Counted from the first letter of the stretch, positions 1 to 8,063 are shown. The stretch is DNA of 8,302 nt from Anaerolineae bacterium CG2_30_64_16 (GCA_001871755.1 MNXL01000168.1:1-8302); one strand, 5' to 3'. The notes: generated by a model from the letters alone, not told the origin. Translations and numbers: made by a program.

Positions 1-2
1 CT

Positions 3-2819
3 TTGCCCGGCGTGGTCGAGCCGGCCCTGGCGATGCCCGATATCCACCAGGGCTACGGCTTTCCCATCGGTGGGGTAGCTGCCACACTTGTGCCGCAGGG
101 CATCATTTCGCCCGGAGGAGTTGGCTACGACATCAATTGTTTGTGTAAAACAAGTCTGATATTGCATTACTTTGGGTACTCACGGACCATCGGCGAGATG
201 GCTAGTGACTGGTCAACCGCTACGCTTCGCTGTCAAGATTTCGCGGCGGAGCGAGAGGCTTGCACCTCTATCGTGCGTTACATAAGCCGCCCGCCCAGCA
301 CGCCGGTTTATCGGCTCACGACAGAAGCCGGCGATGAAATTATGGCTACAGCAGATCATCCTTTCTGGACCCCGGATGGCATGGTGGAACTCGGCCGATT
401 GCAGCCGGGCGATCGAGTGGCCGTGATGCCATTTCTTGGAGTACCTTTTGAGTCCTCTGGCAACCAGGTGATCCTGGATGAGAGTGATATCGAGCTGCTA
501 CTTGCCTCGCATGACAAAGGTACATTCGGCAACGCTCTAGGACAGATTGTCAAGCACCTGAAGCGGCGGGGATTGCTGCCATTGCGAGGCGACTCTCCTG
601 CTTTACCCTACTTGTTGAAGATCGCCGGCTTTGTTTTCGGTGATGGGCACATTCACTTTGCAGGCGGAAGTGGCAAAGGTGTGACCTGGTTTTACGGACA
701 GCCGGAGGATTTGGCCGTTATTCGGCGCGATGTACAGGCGGTGGGTTTTACGCCATCCAGAGTGTACAGGCGTGAACGACAGCACCACATCGTTACCCCC
801 TATAAGGAGTATGACTTTGCTTGCCATGAGTCTACGTTCAAGGTAGCCGGGAGCGCTTTCGCTACCTTGCTGGCCGCGCTCGGTGTGCCCGTAGGTAATA
901 AAGCCATGCAAGACTTCGGCTTGCCTACCTGGATGGAACATATTCCCCGGTGGCAGCAGCGGCTTTTCCTGGCCGCCCTTTTCGGTGCTGAATTGTCGGC
1001 ACCACGAGCTTTCGATGAACATGGTCATAACTTCTATCCACCCATCCTGGCTGTGAACAAATGGGATGGGTTTGTCGAAAGCGGGAGCCTGTTTCTGGAA
1101 GGTGTGGCGCGGCTCCTGAGCCAATTTGGCGTGATCACTACCAAGATCAGTACACGGCGCGAGCAAACGAATCAAGACGGTACAGTATCCTATCGCTTGC
1201 GCCTGATCTTATCGTCTACACCAGACAACCTGATCCGGCTCTGGGGACAGATAGGCTTCGAGTACAATCTGAGAAAGAGCGCCCTGGCCAGTGCGGTTGC
1301 TCAGTATCTGAAACACAAAGTACAAGTGCTCCAGACGCGTACAGAAGCTGGCAAAGCAGCAGTGGCCATGCGGATAGCTGGTGTGCCACGGTCGGAGATT
1401 CACTTGGAACTGGCCGGTGTTTACACATCCACCGGCTTCTTAGAACATTCCCTTTATCGCGACCCTGACCGGGCAGTGTGTGTCGGTGGTCAGTTTGCGA
1501 CTTTCGAGAAGTACCGTCACGAAGCCACTGCCGGGCTGGGTCAGAGCGGAATGGTGTGGGAGCGCATTGCTAGCATCGAGCCAGTAAATTACGACGGTGA
1601 CGTGTACGATTTCACTGTAGATCATCCTGACCACAACTTTGTCGCCAACGGATTTGTGGTCTCTAACTGCGGCGTCCGCCTGCTCGGCTCGCACCTGGAC
1701 ATCGAAGACGTCCGCCCCTACATCGACCGGCTGGCCGACGCGATGTACCGCAGCGTGCCCAGCGGCATGGGGACCAAGGGTAACTTGCACCTCAACCAGG
1801 CGGAGTTGGACGAAATCCTGGCGAAGGGCAGCAAGTGGGCGCAGCAGGAAGGCTATGCCCGCCCGGAGGACGTGGCTCACACCGAGGAGCGCGGCCAGAT
1901 GGCCGGCGCGGACCCGGCCAAAGTGAGCGCGCAGGCCAAGAAGCGGGGGATGGGGCAGGTAGGCACGCTGGGCTCAGGCAACCATTTCGCTGAGCTGGAC
2001 GTGGTGACTGAGATCTTCGACGCGAACACAGCCGATGTCTTCGGGTTACGCCGCGGCCAGATCGCCGTACAGGTCCATTGCGGCAGCCGCGGCCTGGGTC
2101 ACCAGGTGGCCACCGACTACATCCAGGCGTTCCAGGCGGCCAGCAAGCGCTTCGGCTACGAGTTGCCGGACCGTGAGCTGGTTTGCGCGCCGTTGGACTC
2201 GCCCGAGGGGCAGAGTTATCTGGCGGCCATGAACTGCGCGGCCAACTATGCCTGGGCCAACCGCCAGGTGCTTACCTATCAGTTGCGGGAGGCATTTGCT
2301 GAGGTATTGGGCGGCCGGGTACCCAATTGGGACCTGTTCCTGGTCTACGATGTGGCGCACAACATGGCCAAGATCGAGACGCACTGGGTCGAGGGCCGCG
2401 AGCAACGCCTGTGCGTCCACCGCAAAGGGGCCACGCGGGCGTTTGGGCCGGGGCATCCCGATGTGCCGGCCGACTATCGAACGGTAGGCCAGCCGGTGCT
2501 GGTACCCGGCAGCATGGGCACGGCGTCGTATGTGCTGGTCGGCACTGCCGAGGCCATGCGGCAGACCTTTGGCTCTTGTTGTCACGGGGCTGGTCGAGTG
2601 ATGAGCCGCTCCGCGGCCAAACGGGCAGTGCGCGGCCAGACCCTGCAGCAGGAATTGGAGCGGGACGGCATCTCGATCCGGGCCGGCAGCATGGCCGGGC
2701 TGGCCGAGGAGGCGCCCCAGGCCTACAAGGATGTCGAGCGGGTCGTCGCGGTGGTCGAAGCCGCCGGCATCGCCCGCATCGTCGCCCGGCTGGAGCCGCT
2801 GGCGGTGATCAAGGGCTAA
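3..2819 (+). CDS. rtcB: RNA-splicing ligase RtcB, 5'-truncated by the window edge, interrupted by an intein
   Basis: RtcB joins RNA 3'-phosphate or 2',3'-cyclic-phosphate ends to 5'-OH ends using GTP and Mn2+, in tRNA splicing or RNA repair in the cytoplasm. The visible N-extein (45 residues) carries MPDIHQGYGFPIGG and GVGYDIN. After the intein, the C-extein resumes with CGVRLL. The Mn ligands map by motif and spacing to the Pyrococcus horikoshii enzyme: Cys556 (Cys98), His661 in GSGNHF (His203), His692 in VHCGSRG (His234) and His786 in VAHN (His329). His861 in CCHGAGR matches the guanylated His404. The C98-to-H203 spacing of 105 and the H203-to-H234 spacing of 31 are identical. Exteins total 428 residues against about 480 for the family, so roughly 50 N-terminal residues lie outside the window. 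The TTG at position 3 is internal, not a start. The stop is TAA at 2817-2819. No archease or RtcA gene is visible. Family assignment is very secure. Confidence 0.97.
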   Translation: MPGVVEPALAMPDIHQGYGFPIGGVAATLVPQGIISPGGVGYDINCLCKTSLILHYFGYSRTIGEMASDWSTATLRCQDFAAEREACTSIVRYISRPPSTPVYRLTTEAGDEIMATADHPFWTPDGMVELGRLQPGDRVAVMPFLGVPFESSGNQVILDESDIELLLASHDKGTFGNALGQIVKHLKRRGLLPLRGDSPALPYLLKIAGFVFGDGHIHFAGGSGKGVTWFYGQPEDLAVIRRDVQAVGFTPSRVYRRERQHHIVTPYKEYDFACHESTFKVAGSAFATLLAALGVPVGNKAMQDFGLPTWMEHIPRWQQRLFLAALFGAELSAPRAFDEHGHNFYPPILAVNKWDGFVESGSLFLEGVARLLSQFGVITTKISTRREQTNQDGTVSYRLRLILSSTPDNLIRLWGQIGFEYNLRKSALASAVAQYLKHKVQVLQTRTEAGKAAVAMRIAGVPRSEIHLELAGVYTSTGFLEHSLYRDPDRAVCVGGQFATFEKYRHEATAGLGQSGMVWERIASIEPVNYDGDVYDFTVDHPDHNFVANGFVVSNCGVRLLGSHLDIEDVRPYIDRLADAMYRSVPSGMGTKGNLHLNQAELDEILAKGSKWAQQEGYARPEDVAHTEERGQMAGADPAKVSAQAKKRGMGQVGTLGSGNHFAELDVVTEIFDANTADVFGLRRGQIAVQVHCGSRGLGHQVATDYIQAFQAASKRFGYELPDRELVCAPLDSPEGQSYLAAMNCAANYAWANRQVLTYQLREAFAEVLGGRVPNWDLFLVYDVAHNMAKIETHWVEGREQRLCVHRKGATRAFGPGHPDVPADYRTVGQPVLVPGSMGTASYVLVGTAEAMRQTFGSCCHGAGRVMSRSAAKRAVRGQTLQQELERDGISIRAGSMAGLAEEAPQAYKDVERVVAVVEAAGIARIVARLEPLAVIKG
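138..1667 (+). other. Intein with LAGLIDADG homing endonuclease inside RtcB (510 residues)
   Basis: The intein runs from Cys46 to Asn555 of the visible reading frame. Removing it restores the conserved RtcB string GYDIN-CGVRLL. Block A begins CLCKTSLIL with Cys1 as nucleophile. Block B is the TxxH motif in ATADHPFW (Thr116, His119). Block F/G is VYDFTVDHPDHNFVANGF followed by VVSN, with the terminal Asn555 and Cys556 as the +1 nucleophile. The endonuclease lies between the splicing halves. Its first LAGLIDADG helix is LLKIAGFVFGDGH (residues 204-216, acidic Asp214). A second is near LFLAALFGAELS (321-332, acidic Glu330 in place of Asp). RtcB inteins at this site are known in archaea such as P. 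horikoshii. The penultimate residue is Ser rather than the usual His. The DNA is visibly richer in A+T than the extein, which suits a separately acquired element. Self-splicing is inferred, not shown. Confidence 0.94.
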
Positions 2820-2827
2820 AGTGAGCA

Positions 2828-2856
2828 CGTAGCGCAAGTTGCCAACTTGCGCTACG
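2828..2856. repeat. 29-nt perfect palindrome (hairpin) just after rtcB
   Basis: Arms of 13 nt, CGTAGCGCAAGTT (2828-2840) and AACTTGCGCTACG (2844-2856), are perfectly complementary around a GCC loop. The hairpin starts 8 nt after the rtcB stop codon. There is no T-run after it (AGACAATG follows), so it is not a classic intrinsic terminator. It looks like a REP-type dispersed palindrome and may protect or define the 3' end of the rtcB transcript. Confidence 0.85.
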
Positions 2857-2929
2857 AGACAATGCTCAGGGCAGCTGCCAATGCCGCACGGCGCCACGAC
2901 GGATGAAAATGGTGGCTCGGTCGCAGACC

Positions 2930-2954
2930 CTTCGGGCTGAGCCTCAGGACGAAG
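2930..2954. repeat. 25-nt imperfect palindrome, REP-like
   Basis: Outer arms CTTCG (2930-2934) and CGAAG (2950-2954) enclose inner arms CTGAG (2937-2941) and CTCAG (2943-2947), with a 2-nt mismatch bulge on each side. The symmetry suggests a dispersed repeat or a protein-binding palindrome. No T-run follows, so a terminator is unlikely. Confidence 0.55.
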
Positions 2955-3049
2955 CCGGCCACAGCCAGGGTTGCGTTGTTTTTCCCTCCACTGTGCGTTC
3001 TTGGGTCAGGAATGCATCGCCCCTGCTCATGCCGAGTGCACCAGGTGAA

Positions 3050-3078
3050 TTGACACGCCCGGCGCCAGCGCGTATAAT
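3050..3078 (+). promoter_or_regulatory. Consensus sigma70-type promoter for the radical SAM cluster
   Basis: TTGACA (3050-3055) and TATAAT (3073-3078) both match the housekeeping consensus exactly and are separated by the optimal 17 bp. Transcription would start near 3085, leaving a leader of about 70 nt before the TTG start at 3157. It sits in a GC-rich background where TATAAT is unlikely by chance. No operator or riboswitch was recognised beside it. It implies strong or constitutive transcription of the downstream genes independent of rtcB. Confidence 0.85.
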
Positions 3079-3143
3079 CCGCACGGCCCCTGGCCGGCAG
3101 ACGTACGGAGCGCCGCATCCGCGCTGTGTGCGGACTTTCTCCA

Positions 3144-3149
3144 TTGGAG
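3144..3149 (+). promoter_or_regulatory. Ribosome-binding site deciding the TTG start at 3157
   Basis: TTGGAG (GGAG at 3146-3149) lies 7 nt before the TTG at 3157. No ATG or GTG in this frame gives a complete N-terminal Rossmann strand, so the site fixes the TTG as start. Confidence 0.75.
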
Positions 3150-3156
3150 TAGCGCG

Positions 3157-4626
3157 TTGCGCATTCTGTTTGTTGCACAAGAACTCAGTTATGAACCCCA
3201 GGGCATCATGTTGATGTCCGCGGTGCTTAAGCGAGCCGGTCACGATGTGGCCTTGACCGTGGCCGATCGCGAGGACTCGGTCGCTTTTGCTAAGGCCCTC
3301 AGCCCCGACATCCTGGGCTACAGCGTGATGACCGGCTCGCAGCGCGCCTATTTCGATCTGAACCGCCGCATCCGAGCAGCGCTGGATCCGGTGCGGGCGG
3401 CCCTGGAGCAGGAGCCGGCGTTATCGGTTTTTGGCGGCCCCCACCCGACCTTCTTTCCCGAAATGATCAGCGAGCCGGGCGTAGATGGCGTGTGCATCGG
3501 GGAGGGTGAGGGCGCGCTGCTCGATCTGGCGAACGCGCTGGCAGATGGGGGCTTCCGCGCGGACATCCCGAACTGGTGGTTCAACGTGGACGGCGAGGTG
3601 GTCAAGAACCCGGTGCGGCCGTTGATCCGGGATCTGGGGGCGTTGCCGCTCCCTGACCGGGCGCTGATCTACGACAGACACTCCAGCCTCGCGAACAGTC
3701 GGATCAAGTATTTCATCAGTTCCCGCGGCTGCCCGTACAATTGCACTTATTGCTTCAATCACGCTTATTATCAGATCTACGCCGGCGAGCGGCGTGGACA
3801 CCAACTGCCGGTCGATAACGTGATCGAGCAGGTCAATGCGGTTCGAGCGCGTTGGCCGTTGGAACAGGTCGTTTTCGTGGATGATCTGTTTATCGTGCAC
3901 AATGACTGGTTGGAGGAGCTGGCGGAGAAGTGGCCGCAACAGGTCGGATTGCCCTTTTTCTGCAATGTGCGCGCGAACATGCTCGTGAAAGACCCGCGCA
4001 AGGTCGAGTTGCTAAAGCGTGCCGGGTGCCATACGATAAGCATGGGGATCGAAGCGGCTAACGATCGTATTCGGGTGGAATTGCTGAAGCGCCGTATGAC
4101 GCGGGACGACATCATCCAGGCCGGCCGCATGGTTCGCGCTGCCGGAATGCAGATTACCGCTACCAACATCCTGGGGCTGCCGACCAGCACTCTGGAAGAC
4201 GAACTCGATACCATGCGTCTGAATACTCAGGCGCAAATCAGCTACGCCTACTCGTTCCTGTTCCAACCCTACCCGGGCACTGAGCTAGGCCGGTTCACGC
4301 TCGATCAGGGTTTGATGGACGGGACGTTCGACGATATCGGCGAGGTCGCCTGGGATCATTCGGTCCTGGCCTTTGCAAACGCGGCCGAGAAGTCACAAAT
4401 CGAGCACTTGCAGCGCCTGTTTGCGATCGGTGTCGAGTGGCCCTGGTGCGAGCCGGTGATCCGCCGGTTGATCAGGCTGCCACACACCAGGGCGATCGAT
4501 GCCCTGTTCTGGTGGATCGAGAAGCTGTATCGGGGCTTCATCATCTATCGGCGGGTGCATCCGGTGCAGGTGGGCCCGCGTGAGTTGCTGCGCACCGCAG
4601 CGCACTTCATGCGGATCAAAAGCTAA
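3157..4626 (+). CDS. B12-binding-domain radical SAM protein (first of three)
   Basis: This 489-aa protein belongs to the radical SAM enzymes with an N-terminal cobalamin-binding-type domain. The N-terminal part starts MRILFVAQ, with GGPH at 93-96 and GEGEG at 115-119, hallmarks of this class. The classical B12 motif DxHxxG is not visible, as in many relatives, so cobalamin binding is inferred. The radical SAM core has Cys192, Cys196 and Cys199 in CPYNCTYC for the [4Fe-4S] cluster that cleaves S-adenosylmethionine. It also has MGIEA (296-300) and the late strand NILGLPTS. The C-terminus is rich in Trp, Tyr and Arg (WWIEKLYRGF), perhaps a substrate or membrane contact; there is no signal peptide. 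The start is TTG, chosen from the RBS and from the match of MRILF to the starts of the two following paralogs. It is the most divergent of the three. Substrate unknown; the family includes methylases, cyclases such as BchE, and lipid-modifying enzymes. Confidence 0.93.
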   Translation: MRILFVAQELSYEPQGIMLMSAVLKRAGHDVALTVADREDSVAFAKALSPDILGYSVMTGSQRAYFDLNRRIRAALDPVRAALEQEPALSVFGGPHPTFFPEMISEPGVDGVCIGEGEGALLDLANALADGGFRADIPNWWFNVDGEVVKNPVRPLIRDLGALPLPDRALIYDRHSSLANSRIKYFISSRGCPYNCTYCFNHAYYQIYAGERRGHQLPVDNVIEQVNAVRARWPLEQVVFVDDLFIVHNDWLEELAEKWPQQVGLPFFCNVRANMLVKDPRKVELLKRAGCHTISMGIEAANDRIRVELLKRRMTRDDIIQAGRMVRAAGMQITATNILGLPTSTLEDELDTMRLNTQAQISYAYSFLFQPYPGTELGRFTLDQGLMDGTFDDIGEVAWDHSVLAFANAAEKSQIEHLQRLFAIGVEWPWCEPVIRRLIRLPHTRAIDALFWWIEKLYRGFIIYRRVHPVQVGPRELLRTAAHFMRIKS

Positions 4627-4810
4627 GTTGGTGAACTGGTAGGTTGGTAGATTGGTAGGTTGGTAGATTGGTAGATTGGTGAATTGGCAGGTTGGTAGAT
4701 TGGTAGATTGGTAGGTTGGTAGATTGGGCTACGTTTCCAATTCCCAATTTACCAATTTACCAATTCCCAATGTACCAATTCCCAATTTCCCAATCTACCA
4801 GGTTACCAAC
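4627..4810. repeat. Octamer repeat array followed by its complement, filling the intergenic space
   Basis: The left half (4627-4728) is 12 consecutive 8-bp units plus a partial one, consensus RTTGGTAG, in perfect 8-bp register. After a short CTACGTTT-type spacer the right half (about 4737-4810) is ten units of 7-8 bp, consensus CCAATTTA or CCAATTC, the complement of the same motif. In RNA the halves can pair over most of their length (G-U pairs allowed), forming a long imperfect hairpin. The array begins at the base after the TAA of the upstream gene and ends right before the ribosome-binding site of the next. The reading frame that runs through it (4716-4823, Pro/Ile/Tyr/Gln-rich) is an artefact of the repeat. 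Confidence 0.93.
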
Positions 4811-4812
4811 AT

Positions 4813-4818
4813 GGAGGT
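4813..4818 (+). promoter_or_regulatory. Ribosome-binding site deciding the TTG start at 4824
   Basis: GGAGGT, directly after the repeat array, is 5 nt (6-7 nt from the GGAGG core) before TTG at 4824. The nearby ATG at 4811 overlaps this site and is in another frame, so it is not the start. Confidence 0.8.
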
Positions 4819-4823
4819 TTTCC

Positions 4824-6380
<1,557 letters not shown>

Positions 6381-6473
6381 CTTGGTACATTGGTAGATTG
6401 GTAAATTGGGCAATGGTACATTGGTGGCGTCAACCAATCTACCAAGTTACCAATTTACCAGCCTACCGATCCA
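6381..6473. repeat. Second octamer repeat array with complement, between radical SAM genes 2 and 3
   Basis: Six units of RTTGGTAG type (6381-6427) are followed by five units of CCAATYTA type (6434-6473). The centre is a clean hairpin, ATTGGT (6420-6425) and ACCAAT (6433-6438) around a 7-nt loop. The outer units pair imperfectly. Like the array at 4627-4810, it starts directly after the TAA of the upstream gene and stops just before the next ribosome-binding site. It is the same repeat family in the same orientation but shorter. Confidence 0.9.
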
Positions 6474-6474
6474 C

Positions 6475-6480
6475 TGGAGA
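6475..6480 (+). promoter_or_regulatory. Ribosome-binding site for the ATG at 6487
   Basis: TGGAGA lies 7 nt from its GGAG core to the ATG. It supports this start over the longer open frame, which runs back through repeat DNA to 6406. Confidence 0.75.
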
Positions 6481-6486
6481 CCACAC

Positions 6487-7959
6487 ATGCGAGTCGCGTT
6501 AATCGGCCCCAAGTGGCATGAGATGGTCAACAGCTATCCATCCCTGGGCCTGGCATATCTGGCTGCGATCGCCGAGCAGGAGGGGCACGAGGTCGCGATT
6601 TTCGACATGGGGCTGCGCCCCAAGAAGCCGTTGGCGGACGAAGTCGCCGACATCGTGGCATGGCGGCCGGATGTGATCGCGTACACGGCCATGACCACCT
6701 CCTACCAGAGCGTCGAAGAATCGGTGGCGATGCTGAAGGAGGCGCTGGGGGCGCCGACCATCATCGGTGGCCCGCACGCGACCACGCTGCCTGAGCTGAC
6801 CCTGCAAAACCCGCACTTCGATTTCCTCGTGTATGGTGAGGGGGAGTACGTTTTTCGGGATTGGCTGCGCCAGATCGAGACGGGTGACACCCACTGGGGC
6901 GCGAACCGGGGCTTGTGGTACAAGGATGTGGCCGGCAATGTGATCAATGGCGGTGAGCGGGAGCTGATCCCTGACCTGGACGCGCTGCCGTTCCCGGCTC
7001 GCCACCTGTTCGACCTGAAGGCCTACCCCCTCTACGCGCCCACCGGCGAGCCGATGATCACGGTGCTCACCAGCCGCGGCTGCCCCTACAAGTGCTCGTT
7101 CTGCTTCAAGGGGATCGTGGGCCGGACCTACCGGCAGCGCAGCCCGGAGAACATCGTCGCCGAGTTGCGGTACCTGATCGACGAGTACGGCGTGCGCAAT
7201 TTCTACTTCATGGACGATCTCTTCACGATCAACGTGAAGCGCCTGGAGGCGATCCTGGACCATTTCATTGCCCAGGACCTGAACGTGCGCTGGCGATGTC
7301 TGGCACGCGTCGATCGCGTGAACCCCGATCTGCTCAAGAAGATGTACCGGGCCGGCTGTCGCCAGATCCATTTTGGCATCGAGTCGGGCAACCCGGAGAT
7401 CCTGGCGAAGACGGCGAAACACATCAATCTGGGCCAGGTGCGCCAGGCGATCGAGTGGACCGAGGACGCTGGCATCCTGAGCAAGGGCTATTTCATCCTG
7501 GGTTTGCCGGGCGACAACGCAGCCACCATGAACGAGACCATCGAGTTCGCGGCGAGTTTGCGTTTGAGCGAGGCGATGTTCTCCATCGCGACGCCGATGC
7601 CGGGCACCGAGTTGTGGGAGGAGTTGGTCCATCGCAATCCGGACACGGCCTACAACGCGGACTTCACCAAGAGCTACTACTATAACTCATATACCAGTGA
7701 GATCGCGCCGTTCTTGAACGTTTCGGACGTCAGCGATACGGAGCTGAGCAAGATGGCGATCCGCGCCCGGCGGCGTTTTCTGGAGAGCAAGGAGCAGCGC
7801 AAGTACGTGCGTTACTTCGGACCGCAGTGGGGCCGGCGCATCTACCGGGTCGCGCAGGTTAAGCCGGTGAAAGCGGTGGGGCGTGGCGTGTTGAGGATGG
7901 GCCTGTTCCCGCGCTTCCGCCAATTGCAGCCGAAACAGGAAGCGGCCGCGTGGGAGTAG
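6487..7959 (+). CDS. B12-binding-domain radical SAM protein (third of three)
   Basis: This 490-aa protein starts MRVALIGPKW at an ATG with a good RBS. The N-terminal domain shows YPSLGLAYLAA, GGPH (94-97) and GEGE (117-120), the usual marks of the cobalamin-binding-type Rossmann domain, though DxHxxG is not seen. The radical SAM core has Cys199, Cys203 and Cys206 in CPYKCSFC, followed by YFMDDLF, FGIESGN (296-302), GYFILGLPGD and MPGTELW. The C-terminus is rich in Arg and Lys with few acidic residues and could contact a membrane or an acidic partner; this is inference. It is closer to the second paralog than to the first. It lacks the repeat insertion seen there, so it shows the likely ancestral linker. 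Last recognised member of the cluster; no repeat array follows it. Reaction and substrate unknown. Confidence 0.93.
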   Translation: MRVALIGPKWHEMVNSYPSLGLAYLAAIAEQEGHEVAIFDMGLRPKKPLADEVADIVAWRPDVIAYTAMTTSYQSVEESVAMLKEALGAPTIIGGPHATTLPELTLQNPHFDFLVYGEGEYVFRDWLRQIETGDTHWGANRGLWYKDVAGNVINGGERELIPDLDALPFPARHLFDLKAYPLYAPTGEPMITVLTSRGCPYKCSFCFKGIVGRTYRQRSPENIVAELRYLIDEYGVRNFYFMDDLFTINVKRLEAILDHFIAQDLNVRWRCLARVDRVNPDLLKKMYRAGCRQIHFGIESGNPEILAKTAKHINLGQVRQAIEWTEDAGILSKGYFILGLPGDNAATMNETIEFAASLRLSEAMFSIATPMPGTELWEELVHRNPDTAYNADFTKSYYYNSYTSEIAPFLNVSDVSDTELSKMAIRARRRFLESKEQRKYVRYFGPQWGRRIYRVAQVKPVKAVGRGVLRMGLFPRFRQLQPKQEAAAWE

Positions 7960-7972
7960 CGCAGCAGATGGA

Positions 7973-7988
7973 AGCGGATAAGCGGATG
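7973..7988. repeat. Two tandem octamers, AGCGGATR
   Basis: AGCGGATA and AGCGGATG lie back to back about 14 bases after the stop of the third radical SAM gene. The 8-bp period equals that of the RTTGGTAG arrays upstream but the sequence differs. With two units it could be chance. Confidence 0.4.
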
Positions 7989-7996
7989 AGTTACAG

Positions 7997-8014
7997 AACT
8001 GCCCTGAGGGCGTT
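7997..8014 (+). other. Small hairpin downstream of the radical SAM cluster
   Basis: AAC-T-GCCC, loop TGA, GGGC-GTT forms a 7-bp stem with one bulged T. It is followed by GTCAGCTCC with no T-run, so intrinsic termination is not supported. It could mark the 3' end of the cluster transcript. Confidence 0.35.
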
Positions 8015-8063
8015 GTCAGCTCCAGCCTGGTGGTAGCAGCGGTCTTATTGGCATAACGTGGAA

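Larger units (their letters stand above)
2820..3156. other. Non-coding stretch between rtcB and the radical SAM cluster
   Basis: These 337 bases hold two palindromic repeats (2828-2856 and 2930-2954), a consensus promoter (3050-3078) and a leader with a ribosome-binding site. Open frames crossing here run through the promoter or into the next gene in the wrong frame and have no recognisable protein character. The leader contains two small hairpins: stem CGGCC/GGCCG at 3084-3096, close to the predicted transcript start, and TCCGC/GCGGA at 3118-3134. No tRNA, riboswitch core or U-tract terminator was found. Confidence 0.7.

Noticed and set aside
603..1175. 190-codon open frame on the minus strand within the intein
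   Set aside because: Antisense to the LAGLIDADG region; composition unremarkable and no start signal.
2828..2856. Intrinsic transcription terminator
   Set aside because: The stem is strong but no run of T follows it, so only a repeat or stabilising hairpin is claimed.
2046..2897. 283-codon open frame on the minus strand
   Set aside because: Antisense to the RtcB C-extein, which carries all expected metal-binding motifs; no recognisable protein features or ribosome-binding site.
3079..3156. Cobalamin or SAM riboswitch in the leader of the radical SAM cluster
   Set aside because: The leader is only about 70 nt and contains just two small hairpins; a cobalamin riboswitch core would not fit and no SAM-riboswitch pattern was seen.
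2903..3214. 103-codon open frame on the plus strand between rtcB and the cluster
   Set aside because: It runs through a palindrome and the consensus promoter and overlaps the first radical SAM gene in another frame; no ribosome-binding site.
4627..4810. CRISPR array
   Set aside because: Units are 8 bp and contiguous with no spacers, and the second half is the complement of the first; there are no cas genes.
4716..4823. N-terminal extension of the second radical SAM protein
   Set aside because: The residues (NLPIYQFPMYQFP type) are translated octamer repeats. The Rossmann-domain start MRVALINP with its own GGAGGT site lies at 4824.
6406..6486. N-terminal extension of the third radical SAM protein
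   Set aside because: It reads through the second repeat array; the ATG at 6487 has a ribosome-binding site and begins the conserved first strand.
6499..7632. 377-codon open frame on the minus strand
   Set aside because: It lies wholly antisense to the third radical SAM gene, whose motifs are unmistakable. The minus-strand product is rich in Arg, Gln, Val and His with no domain, a usual by-product of GC-biased codons.
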